Shown here: piece by piece, positions 34,490 to 44,073 of the stretch
Layout: every line of letters begins with the position of its first letter
How positions within the stretch are numbered: the first letter of the stretch is position 1
NCBI RefSeq assembly: GCF_036456085.1
Contig: NZ_CP138632.1
Span: forward strand, 2,089,001 to 2,153,000
Source of the DNA: Veillonella parvula
GTDB taxonomy: Bacteria > Bacillota > Negativicutes > Veillonellales > Veillonellaceae
Length of the DNA stretch: 64,000 nucleotides
Direction of reading: 5' to 3'
Position numbers and translations under genes: made by a program
Notes under the pieces: generated by a model
Database searches by the model: none
What the model saw: only the letters and a program-made list of their open reading frames with translations
Told to the model about the DNA's origin: nothing

Positions 34490-35281
34490 TTATAGTTTGT
34501 AGAGTTCAGGTTTGCGATCTCTAAAAATGTTAATTTTATTGCGAATATCCTCTACTACGGTGAGGTCGATATCTACAGATGAGATGCCCTCCCTAGTGTC
34601 CATTTCGAGGAGGTTTGTACCCCATGGATCGTATACAGCGGAGTGACCAGTGCTTTGAACTCGACCTACTGTACCACAGCCGTTGACAGCACATAAGAAG
34701 AGTTGGTTTTCAATAGCTCGCACTTCGTTTAATACTTGCCAGTGGCGTAAACGCATAGTAGGCCATTGAGCAGGTACAAATAATAGCTCTGTATTTGATA
34801 ATGCAGCCATTCTTACGAGCTCAGGGAAGCGAATGTCGTAACAGATAACCGTACTACAAGGAATGCCATCCAATTCAAAATGAGTGGTATGCGTACCGCT
34901 AGCGAAGTATTGGTCCTCTTTAGCAGGACTAAATCCGTGCATTTTGGAATACTCTCCTACGAGCTTGCCTTCACGGTTGTAAGCATAGGATGTATTAAAT
35001 ACTAAATCCTCTTTTGCTACGGCTACAGAACCGCCCACAATGTTTACATTGTGTTCTTTTGCGAATGTACTTAATAAAGCTTTTGTTCTTTCTCCATTTC
35101 TGTCAGAAATATTGATTAAATCCTTAGATGGATGAAATCCTGTATTCCATGTTTCGGGCAAGACGATAATGTCAGGCTTTTCTGATAGGGCTTGTGAAAG
35201 TAATTCTTGGACGCGCGCATAATTGTATTCCACTTCGTTTACATAGACGTCCATTTGTATAAGGCTTAAGCGTTTTTTCAT
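34490..35281 (-). CDS. Carbon-nitrogen hydrolase (nitrilase superfamily, omega-amidase-like)
   Basis: A cytosolic amidase of 263 residues with the family triad visible: Glu43 in VLPETWNTGF, Lys113 in YSKMHGFSPA, and Cys147 in STVICYDIRFPEL. It resembles YafV-type omega-amidases, which hydrolyse 2-oxoglutaramate or 2-oxosuccinamate. The substrate cannot be set from sequence. It is transcribed alone, convergent to the small protein gene. Confidence 0.88.
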   Translation of the reverse strand: MKKRLSLIQMDVYVNEVEYNYARVQELLSQALSEKPDIIVLPETWNTGFHPSKDLINISDRNGERTKALLSTFAKEHNVNIVGGSVAVAKEDLVFNTSYAYNREGKLVGEYSKMHGFSPAKEDQYFASGTHTTHFELDGIPCSTVICYDIRFPELVRMAALSNTELLFVPAQWPTMRLRHWQVLNEVRAIENQLFLCAVNGCGTVGRVQSTGHSAVYDPWGTNLLEMDTREGISSVDIDLTVVEDIRNKINIFRDRKPELYKL

Positions 35282-35486
35282 AGAGAATCCTTTATCTATT
35301 AGATGAGTATAATTCTAGTAATGTGTATTATAATTAGAATATTAAAGCATTATTGAGTGTATTACAATATAAGAGTCGATAAAGCTAGTTTAATTTTTTT
35401 ACAATCTTTTGATAATAATAGTTTGTATACTATTTATGGAGATATAGGTTATTACTTTAGATAATGTTAGATCTTTTGGTGAAAAT

Positions 35487-36080
35487 ATGGAAATAATAGA
35501 TGTTATAAATGCGCGAACTAGCGTACGTCGGTATAAAAAATCTTCTTCGGTTGGAGAAGACATAATTCAAAATTTGGTAGTCCTCGGAATGCGAGCTCCA
35601 TCGCCTAAAAATCGTCAGCCCTGGCAGGTTATTCATGTGACGGCAGTGGAGAAAGAACATTTTTTGAATCTTGGCTTTCAAGTGTTAGAGCAATATAAAG
35701 AACGTAAGGAACATTTTGGCAGCTTAGAAGTTAGCCTTAAGGCTATGCAAACAGCTAGCGATTTACTCTTTGTAGTTAATCCTTATGATCACTTGCCTGA
35801 CTATACTCGCGTGTGGGAGAAAAGTGACTTACAAGCTATTGGCGCTTTCATAGAACATATTTTATTGGGGGCAAAAGCAATTGGGTTAGGTACATTGTGG
35901 ATGAATGATGTGTATTTTATGCAAAGTGAAAGTAAAGCCTTTTTAAATATTCCTCACGATGTACAGGCAATCATTGCTATAGGTATTCCAGATGAGTCCA
36001 TGTATCCTAGACCTCGAAAATTGATTGATGAAGTACTAATAAAGCGTTACTTTTTACTATTCTTCATGGAAATGTTATAA
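35487..36080 (+). CDS. Nitroreductase-family flavoprotein
   Basis: An FMN enzyme of 197 residues. The N-terminal IDVINARTSVRRYKK binds FMN phosphate. APSPKNRQPWQVIHV and the C-terminal GLGTLWMND and AIIAIGIPDE segments are family hallmarks. The substrate is unknown, with NAD(P)H-dependent reduction expected. It is upstream of the deacetylase operon by 38 bases without a terminator. Confidence 0.9.
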   Translation: MEIIDVINARTSVRRYKKSSSVGEDIIQNLVVLGMRAPSPKNRQPWQVIHVTAVEKEHFLNLGFQVLEQYKERKEHFGSLEVSLKAMQTASDLLFVVNPYDHLPDYTRVWEKSDLQAIGAFIEHILLGAKAIGLGTLWMNDVYFMQSESKAFLNIPHDVQAIIAIGIPDESMYPRPRKLIDEVLIKRYFLLFFMEML

Positions 36081-36118
36081 TATTCTGTATATAATTGTGT
36101 TCTAATAGAGGAGGACCT

Positions 36119-36922
36119 ATGAAACGGATTCCGTTGGTAACACTGTTACTTTTGGTATTGGCAATGGTTGTGGCAGGTTGTGGCGTGCTTTCACAAAAAA
36201 CAGAACCTACTAGTTCAGTACCGCCTGTAAAAGAAGTTAAGATGGTACATCCATCGGGCATTCCTGTCCTTATGTATCATAAAGTCGGCGACGACAAAGA
36301 TAATGATGCGGTTATTCGGGAGGATTTATTCAGAGAACAAATGAAGTTCCTCAAGGATAACGGCTACAATCCATTGACGATGGAACAATTGTATGAATAT
36401 GTTGTAAATGGTGCTGCAGTGCCTGAAAAACCAGTTGTTTTGACCTTTGATGATGGTTATGCAGATACATATTCTATTGTATATCCAATCATGAAAGAAT
36501 ATGGTTTCCCAGCGACTGTTTTTATTAATCCTGGCGATATTGGTACGCGTTTAACTTGGGATCAAGTGCGTGAAATGCATAAAAATGGTATCACTATTTC
36601 CAATCATGGTTTCCAACATATAGAAATGGGTCAATTGTCTGAAGCGAAACAAATTGAAAATATCACAAAGGCCCAAGAGGCACTTGCTAAAGAAGTAGGC
36701 ATTAAGGATAATCCTTGGTTCTGCTATCCGTATGGAGATAAAAATGAATTCACCGATTCGGCATCTAAGAAAGCTGGTATCAAGATGGGCATGGCTATGA
36801 AGTCTGGCTGGGCTCATACGGGTGATAATCCATATAATATTTTGCGTGTTTGGGTAGGTAATGCGGTAGATATCAAGCATTTTGAAGAGCGCATTAGCAC
36901 TGAACATTTCACTGATTTATAA
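36119..36922 (+). CDS. Polysaccharide deacetylase lipoprotein
   Basis: Lipid-anchored NodB-domain enzyme, 267 residues, with lipobox VVAGC (Cys21). The metal-site motifs are LTFDDGYADTY (Asp pair) and ISNHGFQH (two His), with CYPYGDKNE after. It likely deacetylates a cell-envelope glycan. ATG 36119 follows GGAGG and excludes the longer frame from 36095. It is followed by a phosphodiester glycosidase gene (12 bases), so an envelope-glycan operon is likely. Confidence 0.9.
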   Translation: MKRIPLVTLLLLVLAMVVAGCGVLSQKTEPTSSVPPVKEVKMVHPSGIPVLMYHKVGDDKDNDAVIREDLFREQMKFLKDNGYNPLTMEQLYEYVVNGAAVPEKPVVLTFDDGYADTYSIVYPIMKEYGFPATVFINPGDIGTRLTWDQVREMHKNGITISNHGFQHIEMGQLSEAKQIENITKAQEALAKEVGIKDNPWFCYPYGDKNEFTDSASKKAGIKMGMAMKSGWAHTGDNPYNILRVWVGNAVDIKHFEERISTEHFTDL

Positions 36923-36933
36923 GGAGAAATACA

Positions 36934-37872
36934 TTGTTCAAAAAGAATTGGGTAAAGTTCATCATTATGGTGTTCTTATTTACCGTTGTCACATCACCCT
37001 TCGTGGTGCTCTTTGGACCATTTAATAATGTAAAGCGCGCCGTTATTGGTGCTATCTTACAATCTCGCCATCCTCATTACATTACGTGGTTGTTTAATGA
37101 AGACGAGTTACAATCTATTTTGGGGACTGTAGGGGTTGTTAAAAGCCAAGATTTGTTCAAGTTTAATGCTCGTGAAGATAAGACTTTAAATCTTGAAAAA
37201 ATCCAGTCTGCTCGTTATGTAGGCTATATTTTAGAAATTCCTGATCCTCGTCGTATCCAAGTAGGTACAGCGGCTAATATTCAAGAAAAAGGCGATACTA
37301 CAAGTAATATTGCAAAAATGAATAATGCTGTAGCAGCGATTAATGGCGGTGGTTTCCACGACCCTAATGGTACTGGTACAGGCCGTTTGCCATATGGTTT
37401 CATCTTGCATGACGGTGAGTACGTTATCGGTAAGGATGTAGGCCCTGATGAAGACGTAGACTTTGTAGGTTTCTCTAAATCTGGTAATCTTATCGCTGGT
37501 AACTATGATAAAACTCAGCTTAGTGATATGAAGGCCATGGAAGGTATTACCTTTGGTCCGCCTCTTATCGTTGATGGTAAGAAGATGATTACCGAAGGTG
37601 ATGGTGGCTGGGGCGTAGGTCCTCGTACTGCTATCGGTCAAAAGAAAGATGGCACAGTGCTATTCCTTGTAATCGATGGTCGCCAACCAGGGTATTCTAT
37701 TGGGGCTACCTTGCGTGACGTACAAGATATTCTATTTGAAAAAGGTTGCTACATTGCAGCAAATTTAGATGGCGGTTCTAGTTCAACTTTGTACCTAAAT
37801 GGTAAAGTCGTAAATAAACCTGCCGATTTGTTAGGGGAACGCATGATCCCAACGGCGTTTATCGTGAAATAG
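36934..37872 (+). CDS. Phosphodiester glycosidase family protein (NAGPA domain)
   Basis: An envelope protein of 312 residues with an N-terminal membrane anchor (about 8-30). The NAGPA-type domain has AAINGGGFHDPNG, RTAIGQKKDGTVLFLVIDGR, and AANLDGGSSSTLYLNG near the end, the core motifs of phosphodiester glycosidases. The start codon is TTG, supported by AAGGAG 7 bases upstream; no in-frame ATG is nearby. It lies between the deacetylase and a further anchored protein. Confidence 0.88.
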   Translation: MFKKNWVKFIIMVFLFTVVTSPFVVLFGPFNNVKRAVIGAILQSRHPHYITWLFNEDELQSILGTVGVVKSQDLFKFNAREDKTLNLEKIQSARYVGYILEIPDPRRIQVGTAANIQEKGDTTSNIAKMNNAVAAINGGGFHDPNGTGTGRLPYGFILHDGEYVIGKDVGPDEDVDFVGFSKSGNLIAGNYDKTQLSDMKAMEGITFGPPLIVDGKKMITEGDGGWGVGPRTAIGQKKDGTVLFLVIDGRQPGYSIGATLRDVQDILFEKGCYIAANLDGGSSSTLYLNGKVVNKPADLLGERMIPTAFIVK

Positions 37873-37880
37873 GAGGACAG

Positions 37881-38825
37881 ATGAAACCTTTTACGCGTGT
37901 ACTGAGCGCCTTTGCGGTAGGTATTCTTCTGCAAGGTGGGGTATACCTATACCTTGATCAATATATGTTTGCGCCGACTACAGAGTTTAACGTAGCAGGC
38001 GCATCAAAAGATGATACTAAAAACTTCCCTGATGTGAAGGAAGGCACTAAATATGTATCCTATGACCGTCAATTCATGGCCGTTGTTACAGAAAACTCTT
38101 TGAAAATTTACAAGGCTAATGAAAGTACCCCTACGAATATTGATTTGAAGGGGCGTTCGATTAGTTACTTCAACTGGATGCCAGACCGTAACTATGCTAT
38201 CATGGGTTTATATGACTCCAGAGATGTTGTCATGGCTCGTCTTAATGCGGATGATCCAGAACATGAGGTTGATACGAAACTTGAAGACTTGCCTCGGGGC
38301 AGTAAAATCGTAGATGCTGCGTACTCTGAAGCGACGAATGTGGTTTATATGAAGGTAAAAGTTCAAGAACATACATATCGTATTTATCGTACCGATGCTA
38401 ACTACGATACACGTCGTGTTTACATGCAAGCTACTGATATCGGTCATATCGGCGTATTCTACGATGAGGATAACTTCTTCTACGATAATGTGAGAACTGG
38501 GGATGTCTTCATGTTTAATGGCATTGAAGGTGGTTGGCGTGTTATCAACCCTGAAGGGCGCTTCCGCTTTATCGGTGTTGATATGGACAAAACTATCTAT
38601 ATCGCTCGTGTTGATGAGGATAATAATGCATTGACTGTTTACACTGGTAAACTAGGTGTAGGCTTCAATCCAGTTTACAAATACAACCACCCTACTACAT
38701 TTAATGAGTTGACATTATCAGATGTAAAAAACATCATTAAGAATGGTAGTGAAGAAACTACTAAGGTAACAGAAGATACTACATCTTCTAAATCATCCAA
38801 TAGTAGTAGTAAAAAGAAATCTTAA
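37881..38825 (+). CDS. Unknown membrane-anchored protein
   Basis: A 314-residue protein with an N-terminal hydrophobic segment (about 8-28), probably an uncleaved anchor. The outward domain is beta-rich, with repeated strand-turn units (YVSYDRQFMAVV, YAIMGLYDSRDVV, NVVYMKVKVQEHTY, DKTIYIARVDE) reminiscent of a propeller. The tail from about 290 is Ser/Thr/Lys-rich and disordered. It begins 8 bases after the NAGPA gene (GGAGG), so it belongs to the same operon. No family is recognised. Confidence 0.75.
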   Translation: MKPFTRVLSAFAVGILLQGGVYLYLDQYMFAPTTEFNVAGASKDDTKNFPDVKEGTKYVSYDRQFMAVVTENSLKIYKANESTPTNIDLKGRSISYFNWMPDRNYAIMGLYDSRDVVMARLNADDPEHEVDTKLEDLPRGSKIVDAAYSEATNVVYMKVKVQEHTYRIYRTDANYDTRRVYMQATDIGHIGVFYDEDNFFYDNVRTGDVFMFNGIEGGWRVINPEGRFRFIGVDMDKTIYIARVDEDNNALTVYTGKLGVGFNPVYKYNHPTTFNELTLSDVKNIIKNGSEETTKVTEDTTSSKSSNSSSKKKS

Positions 38826-38828
38826 GAA

Positions 38829-38866
38829 AAAGCCTTTATAATGTTCTTTCATTATAAAGGCTTTAT
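38829..38866 (+). terminator. Intrinsic terminator of the envelope operon
   Basis: AAAGCCTTTATAAT pairs with ATTATAAAGGCTTT, followed by ATT. Confidence 0.85.
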
Positions 38867-38897
38867 TCCTATAATAGTATGTACCCTAAGGATATCT

Positions 38898-40073
38898 ATG
38901 AATATATTATTTGTACGCCTTAGTTACATAGGTGATATTTTGCATGCTACACCTGCTGCGCGGTGGATTAAGAAACAGTATCCTGATGCTAAGTTGCATT
39001 GGATTGTAACGCCTAGTATGGTAGAGCTTTTACAGGACAATCCCTATGTAGATGAGATAATTCCCTGGGAACGGGATGAATACGAGGCTCATTCTAAAAA
39101 ACTACATATCCCTACAATGTGGCGCATGTGGTGGGATCTTAAGGCCAAATTAGAACCTTATAAATTTGATGTAGCCATTGATGTACAAGGACGTCTTATA
39201 ACAGGGTTAGTACTATTAGCTTCAGGAGCCCCCATTAGACTTGGCCTTGGTGGCACAAAAGAGTTGAATTGGTTGTTTACTAACTATAAAACGAAGCCTA
39301 GTACAGAACACATGATTAAGCGCTATGTAGAGGTAGCTCAGTTGTTAACAAAGGCTGTTACTGAACATGCAAATTTAGATACATCGCTTAACATAGCTAA
39401 ATGCGGTGTTGAAAGCAGTTCTCCACTAAATGAATCTAGTGCTAATACGCTGTACCACATGGATTTTCAGGTGCCATCAAATTTACATAGTTGGGCAGAA
39501 GAACAGTGGAAAACGATTGATAACGACATTTCTTTGAATCGTGGGGAGGTGGATACACCTCTACGAGTTGGGCTTGTATTAGGCACCTCTTGGGCAACGA
39601 AAGAATGGCCTCAGGAAAAATGGTACTCCCTCATTAAATCCCTTCAATATAGAGCAAATTTTGTTTGTTTAGGTGGCCCTAAAGAGGCTACTCAATACAA
39701 ACCCTTGATGGACTCGCTAACAGATGAGGGCATTGATAAAATTGTACTGAATATGTTAGGGAAAACGACGCTTCAAGAATTAGGGGCTTTAATTGAAAGT
39801 TGTGATGTAGTAGTTACTGCTGATACTGGAGCTCTGCATATTGCGTTAGCTTTAAATAAGCCTGTAGTAGCACTCTTTGGCCCTACGGATCCTAAATTAT
39901 GGGGACCTCTGACGGGAACCTTTAAGGTGCTCGTAAATGATGAATTAGATTGCTTGGGCTGCCGAAAACGACGTTGTCCTAAGCCTGATCAATATTGTAT
40001 GTCTGGTATTGAACCAGTACGCGTAAAAAAAGCAATTTTTGAATTGATAGGAGATACACATGGCAAAGTTTAA
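38898..40073 (+). CDS. Glycosyltransferase family 9 (heptosyltransferase-like)
   Basis: A peripheral inner-membrane enzyme of 391 residues that resembles ADP-heptose:LPS heptosyltransferases. It has the N-terminal ILFVRLSYIGDILHATPAARW, the acceptor/donor region VGLVLGTSWATKEWP, and VTADTGALHIALALNKPVVALFGPTDP. A Cys cluster, CLGCRKRRCPKPDQYCM, near the end matches GT9 relatives. ATG 38898 with AAGGA is chosen over the longer frame. Its presence implies lipopolysaccharide, so a diderm host. Confidence 0.9.
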   Translation: MNILFVRLSYIGDILHATPAARWIKKQYPDAKLHWIVTPSMVELLQDNPYVDEIIPWERDEYEAHSKKLHIPTMWRMWWDLKAKLEPYKFDVAIDVQGRLITGLVLLASGAPIRLGLGGTKELNWLFTNYKTKPSTEHMIKRYVEVAQLLTKAVTEHANLDTSLNIAKCGVESSSPLNESSANTLYHMDFQVPSNLHSWAEEQWKTIDNDISLNRGEVDTPLRVGLVLGTSWATKEWPQEKWYSLIKSLQYRANFVCLGGPKEATQYKPLMDSLTDEGIDKIVLNMLGKTTLQELGALIESCDVVVTADTGALHIALALNKPVVALFGPTDPKLWGPLTGTFKVLVNDELDCLGCRKRRCPKPDQYCMSGIEPVRVKKAIFELIGDTHGKV

Positions 40074-40386
40074 AATCCAAAAAGGTTTATCCGATGCGGA
40101 TATGATGAAAAATTTTAAGGATACGGAAAATTTTGAAGATACTATGCTCAATATGGAGCGAGATGCTAAGAAGCCAGTAGTTTACCAAAGTCCAAAGCAA
40201 AAAGAAGATGCATTTTACCGTGAGTTCTTAACTGAAAAAGTAGAGACTATAATTGGTAAAATGCTCCTTGATATCAAGATGGAGTATTTTAAAGAAGGAG
40301 AAGGGGCCTTTTCTATTCAAGTAAAACGGGAAGGTAAAAATATTGTCCTTGAAACTGCGCCTAAAAAGGTTAAGCCTGAGAAGTAA
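40060..40386 (+). CDS. Small conserved-looking protein after the glycosyltransferase
   Basis: A 108-residue soluble charged protein that overlaps the glycosyltransferase by 14 bases, so translation is probably coupled. A helical middle (EDAFYREFLTEKVETIIGKMLLD) precedes a short beta part (GAFSIQVKREGKNIVLET). No family is recognised and the role is unknown. Confidence 0.7.
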   Translation: MAKFKIQKGLSDADMMKNFKDTENFEDTMLNMERDAKKPVVYQSPKQKEDAFYREFLTEKVETIIGKMLLDIKMEYFKEGEGAFSIQVKREGKNIVLETAPKKVKPEK

Positions 40387-40424
40387 TGCGTATAATGGGA
40401 ACTCTTAAATTTTAAAGATTACGT

Positions 40425-40458
40425 CAGAGCCTGTCCGTAAATGGACAGGTTCTTTTGT
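40425..40458 (+). terminator. Intrinsic terminator
   Basis: CCTGTCC-gtaaat-GGACAGG is followed by TTCTTTT. Confidence 0.85.
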
Positions 40459-40930
40459 ATGTTTATGCATTTAAAAATATCGACTAAGTTATTAATAAAA
40501 TTGATGAACTCATAAGCATACCGATGTTTATCGAATTACTACATTTATAAATACCGATATATTTTGAAAAGTATTTAATAATAACTAAAAATTATTACGA
40601 TATAATTTTTAGTTTCTCATTAAAATGAGCAATTACAAAAAAATTAATTTGATTAAACATACATGCTAAACTCTAGTTCCTCTGCAGTTTTTTGTGATAT
40701 TCATCACGAAAAAATCATCTTTGTATACATGAAATTATGAGTAAATAGCATAATGTGGTTGTTGACAAAGAATTTTATAAGTAGTCTAATATAAGTATGT
40801 ATTACGATTTTAGCGCGTTTGGCTAGTGTGAGCAGACATCGAAAAAATCGTAAAAAAAATAGGTATGAGATAGTTGCTTGATGAGTGTATAAAGTTACAT
40901 ACACAGACTATTTCGATTTGGAGGATTAAC
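40459..40930 (+). promoter_or_regulatory. Promoter and long leader of the carboxyltransferase gene
   Basis: AT-rich gap. TTGACA (40762-40767) and TCTAAT (40785-40790) with 17-base spacing form a likely promoter. A leader of about 130 bases follows, containing a GTGTAT-aaagtt-ATACAC-type hairpin near 40886-40903. Nothing else was recognised in 40459-40760. Confidence 0.55.
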
Positions 40931-42283
40931 ATGGCTAAAAAATTAAGAATTTGCGAAACCGTTCTTCGTGACGGTCATCAATCTATTTTGGCAACACGTA
41001 TGCGCTACGAACAAATGGAGCCAGTGCTCGGCCTTTTAGATGATATTGGTTATGAAGCTCTTGAATGTTGGGGCGGCGCTACTTATGACAGCTGTCTTCG
41101 TTTCTTGAATGAAGATCCATGGGAACGCCTTCGCAAATTGAAAGCTAATTTGAAAAATACCCCATTGCAAATGTTGCTTCGCGGTCAAAATTTGTTGGGC
41201 TATAAACACTACTCCGACGACGTAGTAGAAGCATTCTGTAATGCGGCTGTAAAAAATGGTATCGACCGTATCCGTATTTTCGACGCATTGAATGATCCAC
41301 GAAATATGGAAGCTGCTATTAAGTATTCCAAAAAAGCTGGTGCACACGTTCAATCCGCTATGGTATACACAATTTCTCCAGTTCACACAACTGAAAGCTT
41401 CTTGAAAGTAGCTGAAACTTTGGTAGAAATGGGTACTGATTCCCTTTGTATCAAAGATATGTCCGGTTTGTTAGGACCTGCTGATGCATATGATTTGGTT
41501 TCTACTTTCAAAAAACGTTTTGGCGAATTGCCAATCGATTTGCATAGCCATTTCACTTGCGGTCTTGCTAGTACTACATACTGGGAAGCTGCTAAAGCTG
41601 GCGTAGATATCATCGATACTGCTATCTCTCCATTTGCTCATGCAACTAGCCAACCAGCTACTGAAACTATGATTGAAATGTTCAAAGGTACTGAATGGGA
41701 TCTTGGTCTTGACCTTGATAAATACATTCCATTAGTTGACCACTTCCGTAAAGTAAAACAACAAATCGCTGAAGAATTCAACTTGAAACCAGCTAGTGAT
41801 GTAATCCCTGCTGTTCGTCGTTACCAAATTCCTGGCGGTATGTTGTCCAATACTCAAAACCAATTGAACGAAATGGGTATGGGCGATCGCTTCTTTGACG
41901 TTATGGATGAAATGCCACGCGTTCGTGAAGACTTGGGGTACCCTCCATTGGTAACTCCAACATCCCAAATCGTTGGTACAATGGCTATGATGAACGTTAT
42001 GATGGGCGACCGTTACAAAATGGTTCCTAACGAAGTTAAAGATCTTGTTCGTGGTAAATATGGTCAATTACCTGGTACAATTTCTGATGAAATTCGTCAA
42101 ACTATCATTGGTGATGAACAACCTATTACTTGCCGTCCAGCAGATCTTATCGAACCTGAATTGGAAGGTTACCGTCAAGATTTAGCTTCTAAAGGCTACA
42201 ATGGCATTACTGACGAAGACGTATTGACTTACGCTATGTTCCCAGAAGTTGCTATTAACTTCTTCGATGCAAATCGTCGTTAA
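40931..42283 (+). CDS. Pyruvate/oxaloacetate carboxyltransferase subunit (no biotin domain)
   Basis: A TIM-barrel carboxyltransferase of 450 residues, like oxaloacetate decarboxylase alpha, pyruvate carboxylase B, or transcarboxylase 5S. Metal ligands are in RDGHQS and DLHSHFTCG (HxH), and the carbamylated Lys lies in LCIKDMSG. The sequence ends at YAMFPEVAINFFDANRR, where the family continues into a linker and biotinyl domain, so the biotin carrier must be elsewhere. ATG 40931 follows GGAGG. It is transcribed alone. Its smooth codon use and strong signals suggest high expression, fitting lactate or succinate fermentation. Confidence 0.9.
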   Translation: MAKKLRICETVLRDGHQSILATRMRYEQMEPVLGLLDDIGYEALECWGGATYDSCLRFLNEDPWERLRKLKANLKNTPLQMLLRGQNLLGYKHYSDDVVEAFCNAAVKNGIDRIRIFDALNDPRNMEAAIKYSKKAGAHVQSAMVYTISPVHTTESFLKVAETLVEMGTDSLCIKDMSGLLGPADAYDLVSTFKKRFGELPIDLHSHFTCGLASTTYWEAAKAGVDIIDTAISPFAHATSQPATETMIEMFKGTEWDLGLDLDKYIPLVDHFRKVKQQIAEEFNLKPASDVIPAVRRYQIPGGMLSNTQNQLNEMGMGDRFFDVMDEMPRVREDLGYPPLVTPTSQIVGTMAMMNVMMGDRYKMVPNEVKDLVRGKYGQLPGTISDEIRQTIIGDEQPITCRPADLIEPELEGYRQDLASKGYNGITDEDVLTYAMFPEVAINFFDANRR

Positions 42284-42292
42284 TCCAAATTT

Positions 42293-42325
42293 TAAAAGAG
42301 GATTCTTAGGAATCCTCTTTTTTTT
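42293..42325 (+). terminator. Intrinsic terminator after the carboxyltransferase
   Basis: AAAGAGGATTC-ttag-GAATCCTCTTT is followed by a run of T. Confidence 0.9.
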
Positions 42326-42732
42326 GACTATATTTAAACTATCCTCATAGAGAAATAGTATAATCCAGTATATATTTTGTTTTATTAAATGAAGAGATTC
42401 AATAGTTGTTTCATTTTTTATATTTTAGCTTTTTTATAAACAGTATAGACAAGTTCCTATTAAATGGGGAGACTAAGGAACTATGAAATATCAGATATTA
42501 CCAATTTTCATATCGCCATAAGATACATGGGTGCGTGTGAAAATATAATTTTTACGAAAAGTATTAGATATTAAAAGGGGCGAGATACCTTTTAATAATC
42601 GGTCAATTATAAACTACGTATGAAAGAATAGTGAAAAATATGTTGGATATTTGCGTGTTTTACTTGCGTTAAGTATTAAAAATAGCGTAAACTATAGAGA
42701 GTATCTACTATTTATGATATTGAGGTAATCCT
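42326..42732 (+). promoter_or_regulatory. Upstream region of the histidine kinase gene
   Basis: AT-rich gap. An ATTAAAAGG/CCTTTTAAT hairpin lies at 42570-42596. TTGCGT (42664-42669) and TAAACT (42688-42693), 18 bases apart, form a candidate promoter. GCGT recurs at 42653, 42666 and 42685, possible contact points for the cognate response regulator. Confidence 0.4.
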
Positions 42733-44073
42733 GTGAATTTACAAATACGAATTTGGATATCCAATGTTGTGCTGTTTGTTGTACCTATTTTAATAGCAAT
42801 CATCTTATTTTTGCTATATTTTACAGGTTTGCGCATATTGGCCAATGCCGGTTACTATTTGCGTATTGAGCAGGAACAACAGTTTAAAAGTGTCAGTCGA
42901 ATAACTGAAACCATTACCTTTTATGGGTTAGAAAATGATCTAATTAATAGCTTGGTTAAGCCTAGCTATAGCTTACTTGATCCAAAGGAAGTATATGTTG
43001 AAGTACTTGATCAAGGAAGTATGGTGTATAACTACGGTAATCCACAAATCTATAGTGCTTCTGCCATTGTTGGTCTTATTGATGTTAACCCTGAATTACA
43101 GGGCATTGTATATCAATCCAATAATACTTTCGTTTATGAAATGAGAAAGTACGATGGACGTCATTCCTATGTATACCATATTGCGATTAGGCGTGCTACT
43201 CATGGTAGTGATAGCTTAATGGAATCCGTATCTTTCTATATTATCGTAGTATCCATATTGCTCTTTATTGTTACATTTTTTGCTATTAACCGATTTGTTA
43301 CACGATTTATCATGATTCACGTTAAGAACATGACAAAGTCGTTAGAAATGGCAAATCGTCAGATTGAAATGGAACAGGAGCAACAAAAAGAGTTACTCGC
43401 TGGTATATCCCATGATATACGAACTCCGTTGACGGCTATTAAAGCGTATGCTGAAGGCGTTCGTGACGGTATTGCACCAACGGAAGAGCAACAAAAAAGA
43501 TACATGGGGATTATTTTGAAACGGGCCAATGATTTAGATTCTATGTTAGAGGAACTATTCCTCATAACAACATTGAACTATAAAAAAGAATCTCGTCCAT
43601 CTGAGCGAATTGAATTAGGTCAGTTTGTACGTGACTTTGTAGAAGATCATTTAGCTCCGTATCAATCGAAGGGGCTTGAGATTAAGGCCCGTATAGCTAC
43701 GGAAACACCTTTTATCAATGCTAACCCACAATTGTTACAACGTGTTTTGCAGAATGTGTTGAACAATAGTGCTAAGTATAAAATGACCGATATTGGTCAT
43801 TGCGTCATAGATGTAACGAGTGATGATGATTTTGTATACTGTGTCATCAGTGATGATGGACCAGGTGTACCGCCAGAATCTCTAGAGCGTCTGATGCGAC
43901 CATTCTATCGTGTAGATTCGTCTCGTACGAATCCTCAAGAAGGTAGTGGCCTAGGATTGTCGATTATCCGTCGAATTATGGAAATCTTTGAAGGCCGAGT
44001 TGTGATTGAAAATGTAAGGCCACATGGTCTACGTATTATATTAGAGTTTCCTAAGCAAGGAGAAGAATCATGA
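42733..44073 (+). CDS. Sensor histidine kinase
   Basis: An inner-membrane kinase of 446 residues. Membrane spans at about 11-33 and 167-187 enclose an outward sensor domain of about 130 residues. Then come a short linker and the H-box GISHDIRTPLTAIKAYAEG (His227), N-box QNVLNNSAKY, DDGPGVP, and GSGLGLSIIRRIM. The start is GTG with GAGGT 6 bases upstream. It overlaps the response regulator by 4 bases. The signal is unknown. Confidence 0.93.
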   Translation: MNLQIRIWISNVVLFVVPILIAIILFLLYFTGLRILANAGYYLRIEQEQQFKSVSRITETITFYGLENDLINSLVKPSYSLLDPKEVYVEVLDQGSMVYNYGNPQIYSASAIVGLIDVNPELQGIVYQSNNTFVYEMRKYDGRHSYVYHIAIRRATHGSDSLMESVSFYIIVVSILLFIVTFFAINRFVTRFIMIHVKNMTKSLEMANRQIEMEQEQQKELLAGISHDIRTPLTAIKAYAEGVRDGIAPTEEQQKRYMGIILKRANDLDSMLEELFLITTLNYKKESRPSERIELGQFVRDFVEDHLAPYQSKGLEIKARIATETPFINANPQLLQRVLQNVLNNSAKYKMTDIGHCVIDVTSDDDFVYCVISDDGPGVPPESLERLMRPFYRVDSSRTNPQEGSGLGLSIIRRIMEIFEGRVVIENVRPHGLRIILEFPKQGEES

